Shown here: positions 1 through 9,986 of the stretch, piece by piece
How positions within the stretch are numbered: the first letter of the stretch is position 1
How the letters are laid out: each line of letters starts with the position of its first letter
NCBI GenBank assembly: GCA_030267965.1
Contig: BRYA01000211.1
Coordinates: 31,301-95,300, forward strand
DNA: 64,000 nucleotides
Origin: Triparma columacea
Taxonomy: Eukaryota > Sar > Bolidophyceae > Parmales > Triparmaceae
Reading direction: 5' to 3'
Program-made: the position numbers and the translations under genes
The notes under the pieces: model-generated
Databases searched by the model: none
What the model saw: only the letters and a program-made list of their open reading frames with translations
Told to the model about the DNA's origin: nothing

Positions 1-1
1 C

Positions 2-637
2 TCCTCCCAGCTCCGAGATTCTCTCTCCCGCTTGCCGATTAGCATCGGCATGGCCCTCCAGTCTCGCAAGCAGTGCAAGGCTGTCGCCCAACGACTGAAG
101 GACAAGGAGCACTTGTTCGTTCTTGGCAAGGGATTTGCGGAGCCTGTCGCTTACGAGGGGGCCCTCAAGATTAAAGAAACTTGCTACCTACATGCTGAGG
201 GTTACAGCGGTGGTGCGCTCAAGCACGGGCCTTTTGCTCTCATCGAAGACTCGAGTGGGAAATTCGGTGCGACCCCAATCATCCTTATCGTCCTCGACGA
301 TGAGAACAAGAACAGCATGATTACTGCGTGCGAGGAGGTGAGAATGTGTGTGTGTGGTATGATAGGCAGGGGTTAAAGTACGTTCACCACCCCTAACGTG
401 GCTACTCCATCGCAGGTCAAGGCGAGGGGTGCGGAGCTCATCATTATCACTGACAAGACGACTATGGTAGAGGGGCTCACTAACCCAGAGAACGTGATAA
501 GCATTCCTTCGAACGGCATGCTCACAGCCCTTTTAGCTGTGGTTCCCCTACAACTCCTCGCCTATGAACTCTCGTGTCTAAGGGGAATCAACCCCGACAC
601 ACCCAGGAATCTGGCGAAGGCCGTCACTGTTGATTAA
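2..637 (+). CDS. glutamine-fructose-6-phosphate aminotransferase (GFAT), C-terminal part
   Basis: C-terminal isomerase half of GFAT/GlmS, which makes glucosamine-6-phosphate from fructose-6-phosphate and glutamine, the entry to UDP-GlcNAc synthesis in the cytosol. The window opens inside the gene: the frame is open from base 2, so the 5' part lies upstream. Exons 2-337 and 416-637; the 78-nt phase-0 intron has a GTGAG donor, a CGCAG acceptor and an in-frame stop. The 185 visible residues are one SIS sugar-isomerase domain: [21 protein letters not shown], then [16 protein letters not shown] and the diagnostic C-terminal [11 protein letters not shown]. Those last residues match the end of eukaryotic GFATs, so the stop is the genuine terminus. 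The glutaminase half cannot be seen. It converges with the next gene, whose stop is 141 nt away. Confidence 0.93.
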
Positions 638-778
638 TTGTGACGTACATGGGTGGGGGTTGTTAGGTTATTAGTTGATTAGTGGTGTAACACAGGGTGC
701 GCGGATTTTACAGGGTTACGCATAAATCCGGATTTGGAAAATAAATTTTGGATTTTTCGGTTCATTCGTTGAATACTA

Positions 779-3700
779 TTAGACAAATCCCCACTTTTCG
801 TACATTGGATGTTCTTTGAATGCCCTCCGAAGCCTCTTGTAGCAAACCAAATTCTCAGTGGATTCTTCGAAACTGGAAGACTGCTTGTCGTAAGGTGTTT
901 TCCAACTGTTGCACGAATCAATCTCCAAGAAACGGGCGATCGAGTTCAAGGCCTCGTCGCGAGTATTCTCGCCAGCCAGTTCTTCGTAGCTTACGCGGTG
1001 AACCGGAGTAGAGCGAGTACACGACTTGAGCCACTCGTAGTAGGCGTCGTAGGATTCGATGAAGCTATTGAGTTCGCTCGGTTTAAAATCCAAGGGTATC
1101 TTGTCGTGATTTTTGTGAGTGTATTGTCCGGAGGTGGACGCGCGAAGGACGGACATCACGACGGCGAGACGGTTTTCGCGAACGAGAATTATTTTTTTAA
1201 TCCGGGGGTCTCTCAATACAGAATTGAAGAGTTTCAGGTGCGATTCCGAGCGCGTAATGTGATCTGGAAAGAGTTTGAAACCGACGGCTTTCTCGGTGGA
1301 CGCGTCCGCTGCTTCGTAGGCCTTCTGCAAGAAAGCCGTGGGGTCTGAATCGCGATTTCCGAGTGCGTCCACGGAGTTTGTGTTTGTGATTGCCGTTGTC
1401 GTGGTCGAACTCGATTCGTGTTGTCTCGAAGAAAAGATGCCAACTTCGTTGAAGATCTCGTTGTGCATGAGAATCTGAGGGTGGCTTCCGAGGTACCCGC
1501 AGAGCATGTTCGAGCCTGTTCGCTGTGTTGCCAGAACGACAAAGGGAACCGTTGGCTTCGTTCCACTGAATTCCAACTCTGATAGTTTCGGGCGAGTTTT
1601 CGGTTGAAGGGACAGTATTTCGTACTGAAAGGTGTACCAGACGGCCACGAGTAAGGTGCCAATGGTCACAAGGACGAAACGCGACGCAGAAGCTTCTGCG
1701 AAGACGAAGCCAAAGAGGCAGCACAAGAGAGAGGCGAACTCAAGGAGGCTCGCGAGTAGTGTCGCCGCGACGTGATCTCGCTGGCCGTCCATCCAGTCAA
1801 AGTGGGTGCAGAGATGTCTTAGGTGCAGACGACGAAGCTTGGAATAGAGGCGGACAGTGTCTTGTGCGGAGGGAAAGGCGATTGCCATCAGGGCGATGCA
1901 GAGAGATTTCGCGCGCGAGCAAGGCGGAATGCGAGCGCATTCATCGCCACGGGACTTAGCATAGTAGGTAGGTAGTCGGAAAATGACATTCGTTGCCATT
2001 GGAAGAGCGAAGAGGAGATACGAGAAGGGAGTCTGCCTTTGCAACAGGAGGTAGGATTGTAGAAGAACTCCAAAGAGGGTAGATTCGCACCAGTTCGGCA
2101 GGATCATGAAGGTTTTGTTCGGAAAGTGGTCCAGGCACATTACGTCGCCCGTGGCCCATCCCACCACCTGTTTGAAGGGATTCGTCCAGAAGGGGTGAGT
2201 GACGACGGCTTCACGAACCGAGCAGACGTCTTTGTCAGACGATTTTACGCGGAGGCAGTAATCGACGTCTTCTCCCCCTCCAGTTTTTGGGTAGGCGTCG
2301 GAAAACCATATGGAGTTGTTCGAACGGGACTTCACGCACATGTTGGCGGTAACTCCCCACGGCGGATTCTTGCATATCGCCGAAATTCCGTAGAAGTAGC
2401 AAATTCTCGACGCGTGCATGGCCTTCTCGACCATCGTTGCCGGAGGGGGTAATTTTGTCATTCCCACGTAAATCTTTGCTCGCGGATTCCTCTCGATGGC
2501 GCCGAGGTAGGCGTCGACTAGGTTTTCCTCCGGGATCACGTCGTCGTCGAGGAGAATCGCGTGGTCTCCGAAGGACTGCGCCAAACCGGTGTTGCGAGCC
2601 TTGCTGGCGCCCGAGTTGGATTCCATCTCGTAGACTCGCACGGTGTGGTTCGTATCATAGCGTTGTAGTTGCCTAAGCTCCTCCAAATTATCGGATTCCG
2701 GATTGTCAACGACAATGATTGTGTGAACAGAAGCGTACGAGGAGGAGAGATCGCAGATTGTCCTTAGCACCGATAGGTCGCAGCGATAGGTCGGAACGAC
2801 AATATCGATGCAGGGGATCTGGAGCGAAGTGCTCGTTGTCGACATTTTCCCCGCGAGCCAATCGCCGGCCTTCTCGATTCCTTCTGTCAAAATCCTGTCG
2901 CGCCAAACTAGACCACTGTCCTTCCTGTAGCGAGCGTCGCCAGCTCCTCCGACGGTATTGCGCAGGTGAGACGAAGTGGTGAACCGAGCGACGTTGAACC
3001 TGCGGTAGATTTCGAACAAGTAGGGGTCTCCGTGTTGGTTTCTGAAATCCTTATGGAAGAGCTTGTCAAAGATATCAAAGTGGATCCGGTGCATCACCGG
3101 AAAGGTGGGAAAGACGGGAAAGTTCTTGTCGACGATGGCCGTGCAACCAAAGCCGAACGGAAGAGTGCGGGAAAACTCACAAAAGGTGTTCAAGACTTCC
3201 TGCTGCCAGCCTCCGGTCACTTCGATGTCGTCTCCTAAGAGGACGAAGAATTCATTGCCCTGTTCCGTTGCTTTCCGCGCCAAGCTGTCCCAAATCCAGC
3301 AGAGGGCGCCGTGGTAAGCCGGGGGAAAGGGAACGAATTCAACCTCAATGCCCTCGAAGAATCCTCGGACGCTCTCTCGAATCTCCTTTTTCTTCTGAGT
3401 CTCTTCGTCCGACTTATCCTTGGGCAACTTGGGGTCGTAGAGAGGGTCTTTGCGGTCGAAACCAAAGTAAAGCGTCGTAGAGCGTCGCGCCTCTTCGGGC
3501 ACTGACTCGACGATGGAACGCGCGGAATTTCTCAGTCGGTCAAGGGACTCGCGAGAAGAATGGCTTCCTCGAGAGGTAACCGGACACAAAATGGCCCACT
3601 TGTAATCGGCGATAGACTTGCTCGGTGTCTTCTGAGTCCTCCGCTTCTTGCAATCTTTCTTCTCAATCAGAGCCATGGAGGGTCGCGGGTCCGGACACTG

Positions 3701-3880
3701 AGGCTGAGGAGGAGGAGTGTCTGCCAAATCATCGGCGAATCCGTAGTAGGCTTGCTTGGAGTACTTGATTAGTTCTTGAGAGTTCTTAAAAACGTCGCTT
3801 ATGCCAGTCATATTCTTCGGCTGCGCAACCTTCCACAGTGAAGGAAAAGGGAGAGGGATGGTGAGAGAAGGATGCGTCAT
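779..3880 (-). CDS. two-domain glycosyltransferase fused to a sulfotransferase
   Basis: An intron-less 1033-residue protein when started at the ATG at 3880; the frame stays open to 3931 without another ATG, so the start is not certain. Order seen: residues ~90-330, a GT-A-like domain with a VLLGDDIEVTGGW acidic motif; residues ~355-560, a GT2 domain beginning IDIVVPTYRC with the nucleotide/metal motif LLDDDVIPEENLV and a GGGEDVDYC acceptor-loop motif; a hydrophobic stretch at ~585-740 that could hold several membrane segments; residues ~770-1030, a sulfotransferase with the 5'-PAPS-binding motif ATQRTGSNMLCGYL and a 3'-phosphate motif around IILVREN. By family, GT2 enzymes transfer sugars from nucleotide-sugars and PAPS sulfotransferases sulfate carbohydrates. 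I infer a Golgi enzyme that extends and sulfates a glycan. The substrate cannot be read from sequence. Confidence 0.85.
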   Translation of the reverse strand: MTHPSLTIPLPFPSLWKVAQPKNMTGISDVFKNSQELIKYSKQAYYGFADDLADTPPPQPQCPDPRPSMALIEKKDCKKRRTQKTPSKSIADYKWAILCPVTSRGSHSSRESLDRLRNSARSIVESVPEEARRSTTLYFGFDRKDPLYDPKLPKDKSDEETQKKKEIRESVRGFFEGIEVEFVPFPPAYHGALCWIWDSLARKATEQGNEFFVLLGDDIEVTGGWQQEVLNTFCEFSRTLPFGFGCTAIVDKNFPVFPTFPVMHRIHFDIFDKLFHKDFRNQHGDPYLFEIYRRFNVARFTTSSHLRNTVGGAGDARYRKDSGLVWRDRILTEGIEKAGDWLAGKMSTTSTSLQIPCIDIVVPTYRCDLSVLRTICDLSSSYASVHTIIVVDNPESDNLEELRQLQRYDTNHTVRVYEMESNSGASKARNTGLAQSFGDHAILLDDDVIPEENLVDAYLGAIERNPRAKIYVGMTKLPPPATMVEKAMHASRICYFYGISAICKNPPWGVTANMCVKSRSNNSIWFSDAYPKTGGGEDVDYCLRVKSSDKDVCSVREAVVTHPFWTNPFKQVVGWATGDVMCLDHFPNKTFMILPNWCESTLFGVLLQSYLLLQRQTPFSYLLFALPMATNVIFRLPTYYAKSRGDECARIPPCSRAKSLCIALMAIAFPSAQDTVRLYSKLRRLHLRHLCTHFDWMDGQRDHVAATLLASLLEFASLLCCLFGFVFAEASASRFVLVTIGTLLVAVWYTFQYEILSLQPKTRPKLSELEFSGTKPTVPFVVLATQRTGSNMLCGYLGSHPQILMHNEIFNEVGIFSSRQHESSSTTTTAITNTNSVDALGNRDSDPTAFLQKAYEAADASTEKAVGFKLFPDHITRSESHLKLFNSVLRDPRIKKIILVRENRLAVVMSVLRASTSGQYTHKNHDKIPLDFKPSELNSFIESYDAYYEWLKSCTRSTPVHRVSYEELAGENTRDEALNSIARFLEIDSCNSWKTPYDKQSSSFEESTENLVCYKRLRRAFKEHPMYEKWGFV

Positions 3881-4192
3881 TGCTGTGGCAAATAACTTGG
3901 TTCCTTGACGTGAATAGGAGATTAAAATCAACGATAGGACAAAATAGAACTGGATAAAGCCTTATAACAAGGGTTCATTGTCATTGTTGTACGCCTTACC
4001 TTTTATTTTGATAGGATTTATTTATTATTTGAAAACAAAAAACTCACTCCAAAGAAGTCAAGAATCAAGCAAATAATTTTCGACTGTTGCTAAGGTCAAG
4101 GTCAAATTGCCCTAAAAACGCTCCAGGCCTATTGAACATTTCGTTGTCCGCTTCCCCGCCCCTCCAAAGTGTTCTGTTCTTGAGTTTTCGTA
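3881..4192. promoter_or_regulatory. divergent intergenic region
   Basis: 312 bases between two divergently transcribed genes, so it should hold both promoters and 5' UTRs. It is AT-richer than the flanking coding DNA. I see no clear core-promoter motif or RNA gene. Confidence 0.4.
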
Positions 4193-4825
4193 ATGGGAAA
4201 TAAGCTTGTTGCCTGTGCGGTGGATAAAGGAGAGTGCCTTGCTGATACATCGGGGCCAACCAAAATATATAGGAGGTCACGTCGAGGGAGGAAGCCCAAG
4301 TCGACTTCATCCGAGTTGAATCTCGATGCGGTGGCTCATGTTTCATCTCCTGAGAAGTACGTGTCGCAGAATCTCAACAACAACCTTGGTGGAATCAACG
4401 ACAAGGATGCAATGATGGAAAAAGTTCTGGAAGAGAATCGGAGGCTCACCCTGCTGATGCAGAAGATGTCAAAAGAGAATAGGGGGAGAGTCAGAGGGGA
4501 CGAAGAAAATGACGGCAGGGTCATCAATAGCATGGATTTCTTTGGGGACGAAATGGATGGGGAACTAAACGTCAACGACGAGAGCTTCGAATTTGGCTCC
4601 CTTCACTCCCCGGCTGGAGGTCATCAGAAATCCCGCACTTCTCGCGGCCACAAACTCTTTGTAGATCAGATGCTCGGCATCAGCTCTGAGTATCTCAGCA
4701 AGGCTGGCCATTCTCCCAAGCCCCAATATACCAAGCACATCGATCGTGCAACAGGGAAAACGTACTACTATGACCCAAAGAGGAAGAAGAGTGTATGGGC
4801 GTCTGAGCTTCAAACGTCAAAGTAA
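4193..4825 (+). CDS. small protein with C-terminal WW-like domain
   Basis: A 210-residue single-exon protein of unrecognised family. It starts MGNKLVAC: glycine at position 2 and a nearby cysteine are compatible with N-myristoylation plus palmitoylation (inference). Residues ~75-105 form a short coiled coil (MMEKVLEENRRLTLLMQKM); the middle is acidic and low-complexity. The last ~35 residues (QYTKHIDRATGKTYYYDPK, then KSVWASEL) fit a WW fold, with the YYY and final tryptophan in place but the first tryptophan replaced by tyrosine. WW domains bind proline-rich ligands. The neighbour at 4877-7436 also ends in a WW-like segment, which may be coincidence. The gene converges on that neighbour with 51 nt between stops. 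Confidence 0.75.
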   Translation: MGNKLVACAVDKGECLADTSGPTKIYRRSRRGRKPKSTSSELNLDAVAHVSSPEKYVSQNLNNNLGGINDKDAMMEKVLEENRRLTLLMQKMSKENRGRVRGDEENDGRVINSMDFFGDEMDGELNVNDESFEFGSLHSPAGGHQKSRTSRGHKLFVDQMLGISSEYLSKAGHSPKPQYTKHIDRATGKTYYYDPKRKKSVWASELQTSK

Positions 4826-4876
4826 AAAACTGCGAACCAGCGCTTTTGATACAATAACAACAACATAACTTTTCAC

Positions 4877-7436
4877 TCAAGAGCCCTCTTCGTAACTCCC
4901 GTCGTCGTATGATCCCTCCTCGTCGTAATATTCCCCGTCCCCTCCCTCGAATCCCGGCGGGTGTGAAGGTGGCGCAATGTGCTTTACCACGCTCTTGTCC
5001 ACCGCCTTCCACAGGAAAGTACACGGCTGCTCCCAGCTGGTCGTTTGGTTGTAGTTGTCCATCCAGTAGTAGTCATTTGAGAACTCGTCGAACTCCCTGG
5101 AGAACCTCTCTGCGACCATCCGACGAGCGTTGATCCTAGCCAAGTATCCCCTCGCCCTCTTTTGCACTATCGTGGCCAACCTTTCGTCTCTTTTTTCCGC
5201 CTCGCTCAAATGCCCACCCTCCTTCATCCACTGCCCCATGGTGTTCTTCACCCACTGCTCTATAACATCGTCAAGGAAGGGCTCCGTGAACTTGTTCATG
5301 ACTTCAAGTGCTTTTCTCTCCGTCATTTGTGATATTTTAACGTCGACAAGCTCGTCCACAACGTTGTCGATCATTTCCTCGCAAATGTTGCCCTCCAGGG
5401 ACTTCATGAATAGGGCCGCCATGTTGTTGATGGCCGCGTACTTGGCCTTCTCCTTGGCAAGCTCGGCAGCTTCGATCTCTTTCACGTGGTCATCCACGGC
5501 GTTGGTGACTAGCTCCTCGACGAAAACCTCCAGGAGAACTTCGTTCGCCTCCAGCATTAGCCTCTTGTGCTCCTCTACGACCATCTTCATGTCAGATAGC
5601 TTAACCTTGACACCCTTTGCCTCTTGAAGGGCCTTTGCGCGGCGCTCTTGGAGGTAACTATCGACGCGGCGCTGCCGAGCTTTCGCCTTCTCCTTCTTTT
5701 GGTACTCCTCCCATTCCTCGCCGAGGTTGGAGCCGAGGAATCCCTGCCACGTCCTCTTGCGAAGGTAAAGCACGATCTCGAAGATCGCCTCGTCGAATAT
5801 GTTGGCCCTGAGGGTGGTTTCCTCGACCTTGGTGAAGCGCGCGAAGAAGCCCGTGATGCCCCCTTTGCTCTTGGTTTCCTCCACCTCGTCCTTCTTGTCC
5901 TCCTGGATCTCAATCTTCATGAGCTCAACGCCCAACCTCTCCCTGAGGTTCGCATCAATTTCAGCGGGCTGGGTCGCGGAGGCATCTATATGGTCGTTGA
6001 ATACGGAGACCGCCTCATCCCTATACTCCTCCGTGTCAGACTTAGTCTTCTTCCACTTCTCGACGTGCTGCCAGAAGTTTATGCTGTACTTCTCCGGGCC
6101 GACGCCGTGGACGCGGTCGATATAAAATTCTAGAAGCTCCGCACCTTTCGGCGTCTTCAGGCAGAGGTCGATGTCGGCGAATTCGGGGCAAGCCTGGAGG
6201 TAGTGCTCCTCGTAAATGAACGTCTGAGGGTTCTTGAAGTCGCAGGATTGGATTCTTGGCGGCTTCTTCGCTTCGAAGTCGTGCTTCATCTGCAGCCGCG
6301 CCGCGTCGCAGGCGTGGTTGAGTATTCTCGCCCTGGCCATTTCCTCGGCCTCCTTCCTGGTAATCTTTGGCCCCTTGCCCGCCTTGTGGTCTGCCGTTTT
6401 CTCCTCCACAATGATGTCGGTAAGTTCCTTGAGTTCTTTCTTTCCTTTCCTCGTCTTCATTTGCATCGCCTTCATCTTCCTGATGCCGCTCTCAACCTTG
6501 TCGAACTCTGCCGTGAACTCCGCCAGCCTTTTCTCCTCGGCCCCCACAGCGTCCTTCAGCTCCTCGTCCATTTTCTTCCTTTCCTCATGCTCCACAAGGG
6601 CATGTAGAGCGGCTCCGACGAAGTTCATGCTCTTCTTCGTTCTAACAAGCCTTTTCATGATGTGGCGGAACTTGAGTAGTCCGGCGAACTGCGGTGAAGT
6701 AGGTTGCGTAGTGTTAGTTATACATGCAGGGTGCAGCAGAATTTCATGCCTGTGCAATACGCATTCTCACCTCCTCCCTAGCCTTCCACCCCCTGTACAT
6801 CGACTGTATCGCCGTGTAACCCCTGAGGACCATCTTCTGTTCCTTTATCATTTCCACGTAATCAAGCCAGTGCTTGAAGGCCGGGTTTCCGATGGCCCGC
6901 TTCATCATGGTCAAAATCCGCTTCTTCCTCTCCACGTACGAGTACCAAGAGTTGAACACGGCGAACTCGCGCCTCATTATGAACCTCTTCATGGCGGCCT
7001 TGGCGATCCTCTCCCTCTCCTCCTTGAGGTTCTTCACGTAGTCCCTCCACGCCGTGTAGTTGAGCCTCTTGGCGCCTACCAAAATCTTCCCCAGCAGTTT
7101 CTTCGCCCTCTTCATCTTCCCCACCCACGCCTTCCACGGGTTAAGGCACCTGAGCATGATGGCGTACCTCCCATGGTGCATCCTCATCCTAACAATCGGC
7201 CTCCACCTCTTCCTAACCCATATGCCCCTCCACAGCGCCCCCATCCTAGTCGCGCATATGTCGAGCCACATCCTCCTGGGGGGCCACTTGGCCCACCACA
7301 TGCGCTGCATGGACCGGGCGCCGAGGGTGCAACGCTTGTGGTAGGTACCCCCGGGCATGGGGTGGGCGTTGAAGTCGTCCTCGGAGAAGGGGCCGTACCT
7401 GGTTGAGTAGTAGAAGTACTGGTTGTAGTCCTCCAT
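4877..7436 (-). CDS. SFI1-like repeat / IQ-motif / WW protein (probable basal-body or ciliary protein)
   Basis: Two exons, 6771-7436 and 4877-6688, separated by an 82-nt phase-0 intron (GTGAG donor, CGCAG acceptor); 825 residues. The N-terminal third has spaced tryptophan helices that resemble the centrin-binding repeats of SFI1: NPWKAWVGKM, YTAWRDYVKNL, FNSWYSYVERKKR, FKHWLDYVEMIKE. An IQ motif (AIQSMYRGWKARE) spans the exon junction and a second (VQKRARGYLARINARR) lies near the C-terminus; IQ motifs bind calmodulin or centrin. The centre is long charged helices. Near the end, YYWMDNYNQTTSWEQP looks like a WW domain, followed by an acidic DEEGSYDDGSYEEGS tail. Role is inferred: a calcium-sensor-binding scaffold of centriole or axoneme. 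I cannot name an orthologue. Confidence 0.8.
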
Positions 7437-7786
7437 TCTAGCGTGGTGGGCGAGAAAAGGCAGGAGGTTTGGGTGGGAGGTTGGGGGGTTAGAGGGTGTG
7501 GATTGAGGAGGAGGAGAGGGTCTTCACTTAGAGGTTTCATGAAAGGGGTTCTCAAAAAAATAGTCAGTTACAGCTGGATCTCGACATGCAAAGTGGGAAT
7601 GTAGGCCCGCATTCAGAGGCAAAATAGATAAATGGCTGGTGTCGTCACACTAGATGTTTGTTGTTTGTGTCTCAATCACGAAAGTCGGTTCCCAAATTGG
7701 GGGAGGGGGGGGGGGTTCCGGGGGCGGTTTGTCCCCGTCGTGGGCATAAATACAAAATAGTTCTGCCTCCCCTTACAGCCGCTGTC
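7437..7786. other. intergenic region with G-tract
   Basis: 350 bases between the start of one minus-strand gene and the stop of the next. It should contain the promoter and 5' UTR of the SFI1-like gene and the 3' UTR of the next. A long near-pure G run lies around 7700-7730 on the plus strand. No gene or RNA seen. Confidence 0.4.
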
Positions 7787-8866
7787 TCACCTGTTCTTCG
7801 CTTCCAGATACCTCCAGCTAAGTCTCTGCACCGTTTCCTCAAGTAGCATCGTGCTTTGCTCAAACTCCCTAAGTTCCCTCTCCGCCATTTCCTTCTGTCT
7901 AATAAACCATATAGCCCTGCTCTTAACCGGCGTAGCCTCCAATTTCGCCATGTCGACCTTATACTCCGGCCAGACCGTGTCCTTCCCCACGTACGTCCCG
8001 TTCCTCGTCCTCTCCGCCGTAGCCTGGGCAACCTCAAAGGGACTTGTCCCCCCCGTGACTGTGTCAACCTGGAGGCGGTTACGCCTACCCTTCCAACCTG
8101 ACGTGCTCTCGTCGACTCGGAGGACGACCTTTAGTAGTGACTGTGCCTCCCTCATCTCCGCCTTGCATACGTCAGTAACTGCCATCTTAGTAACTGGTAG
8201 TGGTACCCTAGCTGACATCTGAGTTTCATTGAAGAGCCAGGAACACTGACGCTGGAGGACCTTGCGCTCCTTCTTAAGCAACCTCTCCATAGCGGTTAAC
8301 TCGGTCATCTCGTCGCGACGCATTAGGATGTACTCCTTGGACTTTTCCTCCCACCTAGACTCTGCTTCAGTGGGTGAACGTGGTCGCTTGTACTTGTTCT
8401 TCCTAGAAGGCTTCAGCAATAGGGGGGGGGGCTCATGGGCTTGGACCGTGAACATAGTGTTCGCCTGTAGCTCCCTATACGCCCTCTTAAGGTTGCTCGC
8501 CTGGTCATGTCCCACAATCCCAAAGTCACCCGCCTGCGCAAACGCTGCGTCTGGGACGATCACGCTACGGTCACGGTCGAGGTGCTTACGTTTGAAGTCA
8601 CCGAGGTAGGAGGAGGTCGACTCGAAGACTTGGAGGGCGGCCTTGGCGTCCCTGGCTGCCCACATTGTGTGCATGGGGTCCTTCCTTCGAGGGAACTGGC
8701 TGGCGGGGTTAACAACAGAGGGGTCACGCAGGCGAGACTTCCTTATTCCAGCGTAGCCGGAGGTTACTATCGCCTCGGAAGACCCTAGGGTTGACGAGCT
8801 GCGGGAGGAGGAGGGGCCAGGGAAGGTCTCCCTTCGACCCCCCTGTCTGTTAGTGCGACTTGGCAT
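7787..8866 (-). CDS. uncharacterised 359-residue protein
   Basis: A single-exon gene with an ATG at 8866 and no domain I recognise. The N-terminus is basic and serine-rich (PSSSRSSSTLGSS). The middle carries a conserved-looking MHTMWAARDAKAALQVFES segment and a basic, proline-rich linker (KPSRKNKYKRPRSPTEAES). Residues ~180-225 and ~320-355 are predicted helical, with heptad-like charge (EMTELTAMERLLKKERKVL and REFEQSTMLLEETVQRLSW). No signal peptide or membrane segment. Its neighbourhood includes possible basal-body genes, but nothing in the sequence gives a function. It is divergent from SmD2, with a 453-nt shared upstream region. Confidence 0.75.
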   Translation of the reverse strand: MPSRTNRQGGRRETFPGPSSSRSSSTLGSSEAIVTSGYAGIRKSRLRDPSVVNPASQFPRRKDPMHTMWAARDAKAALQVFESTSSYLGDFKRKHLDRDRSVIVPDAAFAQAGDFGIVGHDQASNLKRAYRELQANTMFTVQAHEPPPLLLKPSRKNKYKRPRSPTEAESRWEEKSKEYILMRRDEMTELTAMERLLKKERKVLQRQCSWLFNETQMSARVPLPVTKMAVTDVCKAEMREAQSLLKVVLRVDESTSGWKGRRNRLQVDTVTGGTSPFEVAQATAERTRNGTYVGKDTVWPEYKVDMAKLEATPVKSRAIWFIRQKEMAERELREFEQSTMLLEETVQRLSWRYLEAKNR

Positions 8867-9319
8867 TTTTCTTGTAGGGCGTCAATAGGAGAATAGGTGG
8901 GGGGTATGGGGGGGGGGGGTTGTAGGTATGCGTAGAAGGGAGGTATAAACAACGGGGAGATTTGGATGTTAGGCAAGGCACAAAACCAAGCCCCAACAAC
9001 TTTGGAGGAAACAGGGTGAACAGGGCCCAAAAACAGAGGGTGAGAGTGGTGCTGGTGTAATTGTTTGTGGTTGTAGTAATGTGTGTATTTGTTGGTGTTT
9101 CTGTCGTGATTTGGTAGTCATATAGTCGTACTGATGTATTGAATTGGGGGAGAGTGTCTGTATGGATAATTAGTGTGGATGGGCGAGAGCGCTCTTCGAG
9201 GAGATGAGTCAATATATTCCCTCTGTTTGCCTTTATTTGTCTCAATCTCCATATATTTGTACTAACATTTACGCTTATATTCAGTAGACTACTTAGTAAT
9301 CAAATAAATACGCTTGAAA
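8867..9319. promoter_or_regulatory. bidirectional promoter region (unknown gene / SmD2)
   Basis: 453 bases between divergent genes. It contains G-runs near 8900-8920 and GT-rich low-complexity sequence at ~9040-9120, and turns AT-rich just before the SmD2 start. No specific motif identified. Confidence 0.4.
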
Positions 9320-9807
9320 ATGTCAAAAGTTGATGACAATGAGTCGCAAGGTGAGACAATAGGCTTTGGACAAGGGAATAACCCTACGCTTTGGAATACG
9401 CTTTGACTTCTTTGCATTCTTAAGGGAGGGACTTGAGTGAGAGCTAAGGGTCAATCAAAAGGTCACTAAAACATCACTAAACAACATCACCCCACTCAAC
9501 TTTCCTCCCCTCAATATCACCCCCCTCAACAGGTCCCGACACCTTCACCGCTGGTCCCCTCTCCCTTCTCTACTCCGCCGTGAAGTCCAATACCCAGGTC
9601 CTCATAAACGTCCGTAACAACCACAAGCTCCTCTGCCGCGTCAAGGCCTTCGACCGCCACTGCAACATGGTCCTAGAGGACGTCAAGGAAATGTGGGCGG
9701 AGAAGGTAGGGAAGAAAACTGTCAACAAGGATAGGTTCGTCAGCAAAATGTTCCTCAGGGGTGACAGCGTCATTGTTGTCCTCAAAAACCCGGCAGGACT
9801 CGCATAA
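9320..9807 (+). CDS. SNRPD2: small nuclear ribonucleoprotein SmD2
   Basis: Core Sm protein D2, one of seven that form the ring on U1, U2, U4 and U5 snRNAs in the spliceosome. Two exons: 9320-9350 (31 nt, [10 protein letters not shown]) and 9533-9807, with a 182-nt phase-1 intron; 101 residues. The Sm1 motif ([20 protein letters not shown]), the hallmark [16 protein letters not shown], and the Sm2 motif ([14 protein letters not shown]) follow in order and match SmD2 rather than other Sm/LSm proteins. The variable loop between Sm1 and Sm2 ([14 protein letters not shown]) is a little shorter than in animals. The first exon was placed from phase: donor G|GTGAG and acceptor CAACAG|GT restore the frame into [13 protein letters not shown]. 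Consistent with the intron-rich genome. Confidence 0.95.
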
Positions 9808-9986
9808 ACTACAAATATAACCAGCATGATTCCACCCTCCTCAAAAAAACGGTTGCAGGTTTGATGCTTTGATAGTGGAGTTTTGACCCCACTAAAGCTT
9901 TAAATAAGTGTGTTTCTTTGAGGAGGAGAAACAGAATGTGTCATTTTACTTCCAACATTTGTCTCCCCCTTTGCCTGGCCTATTTT

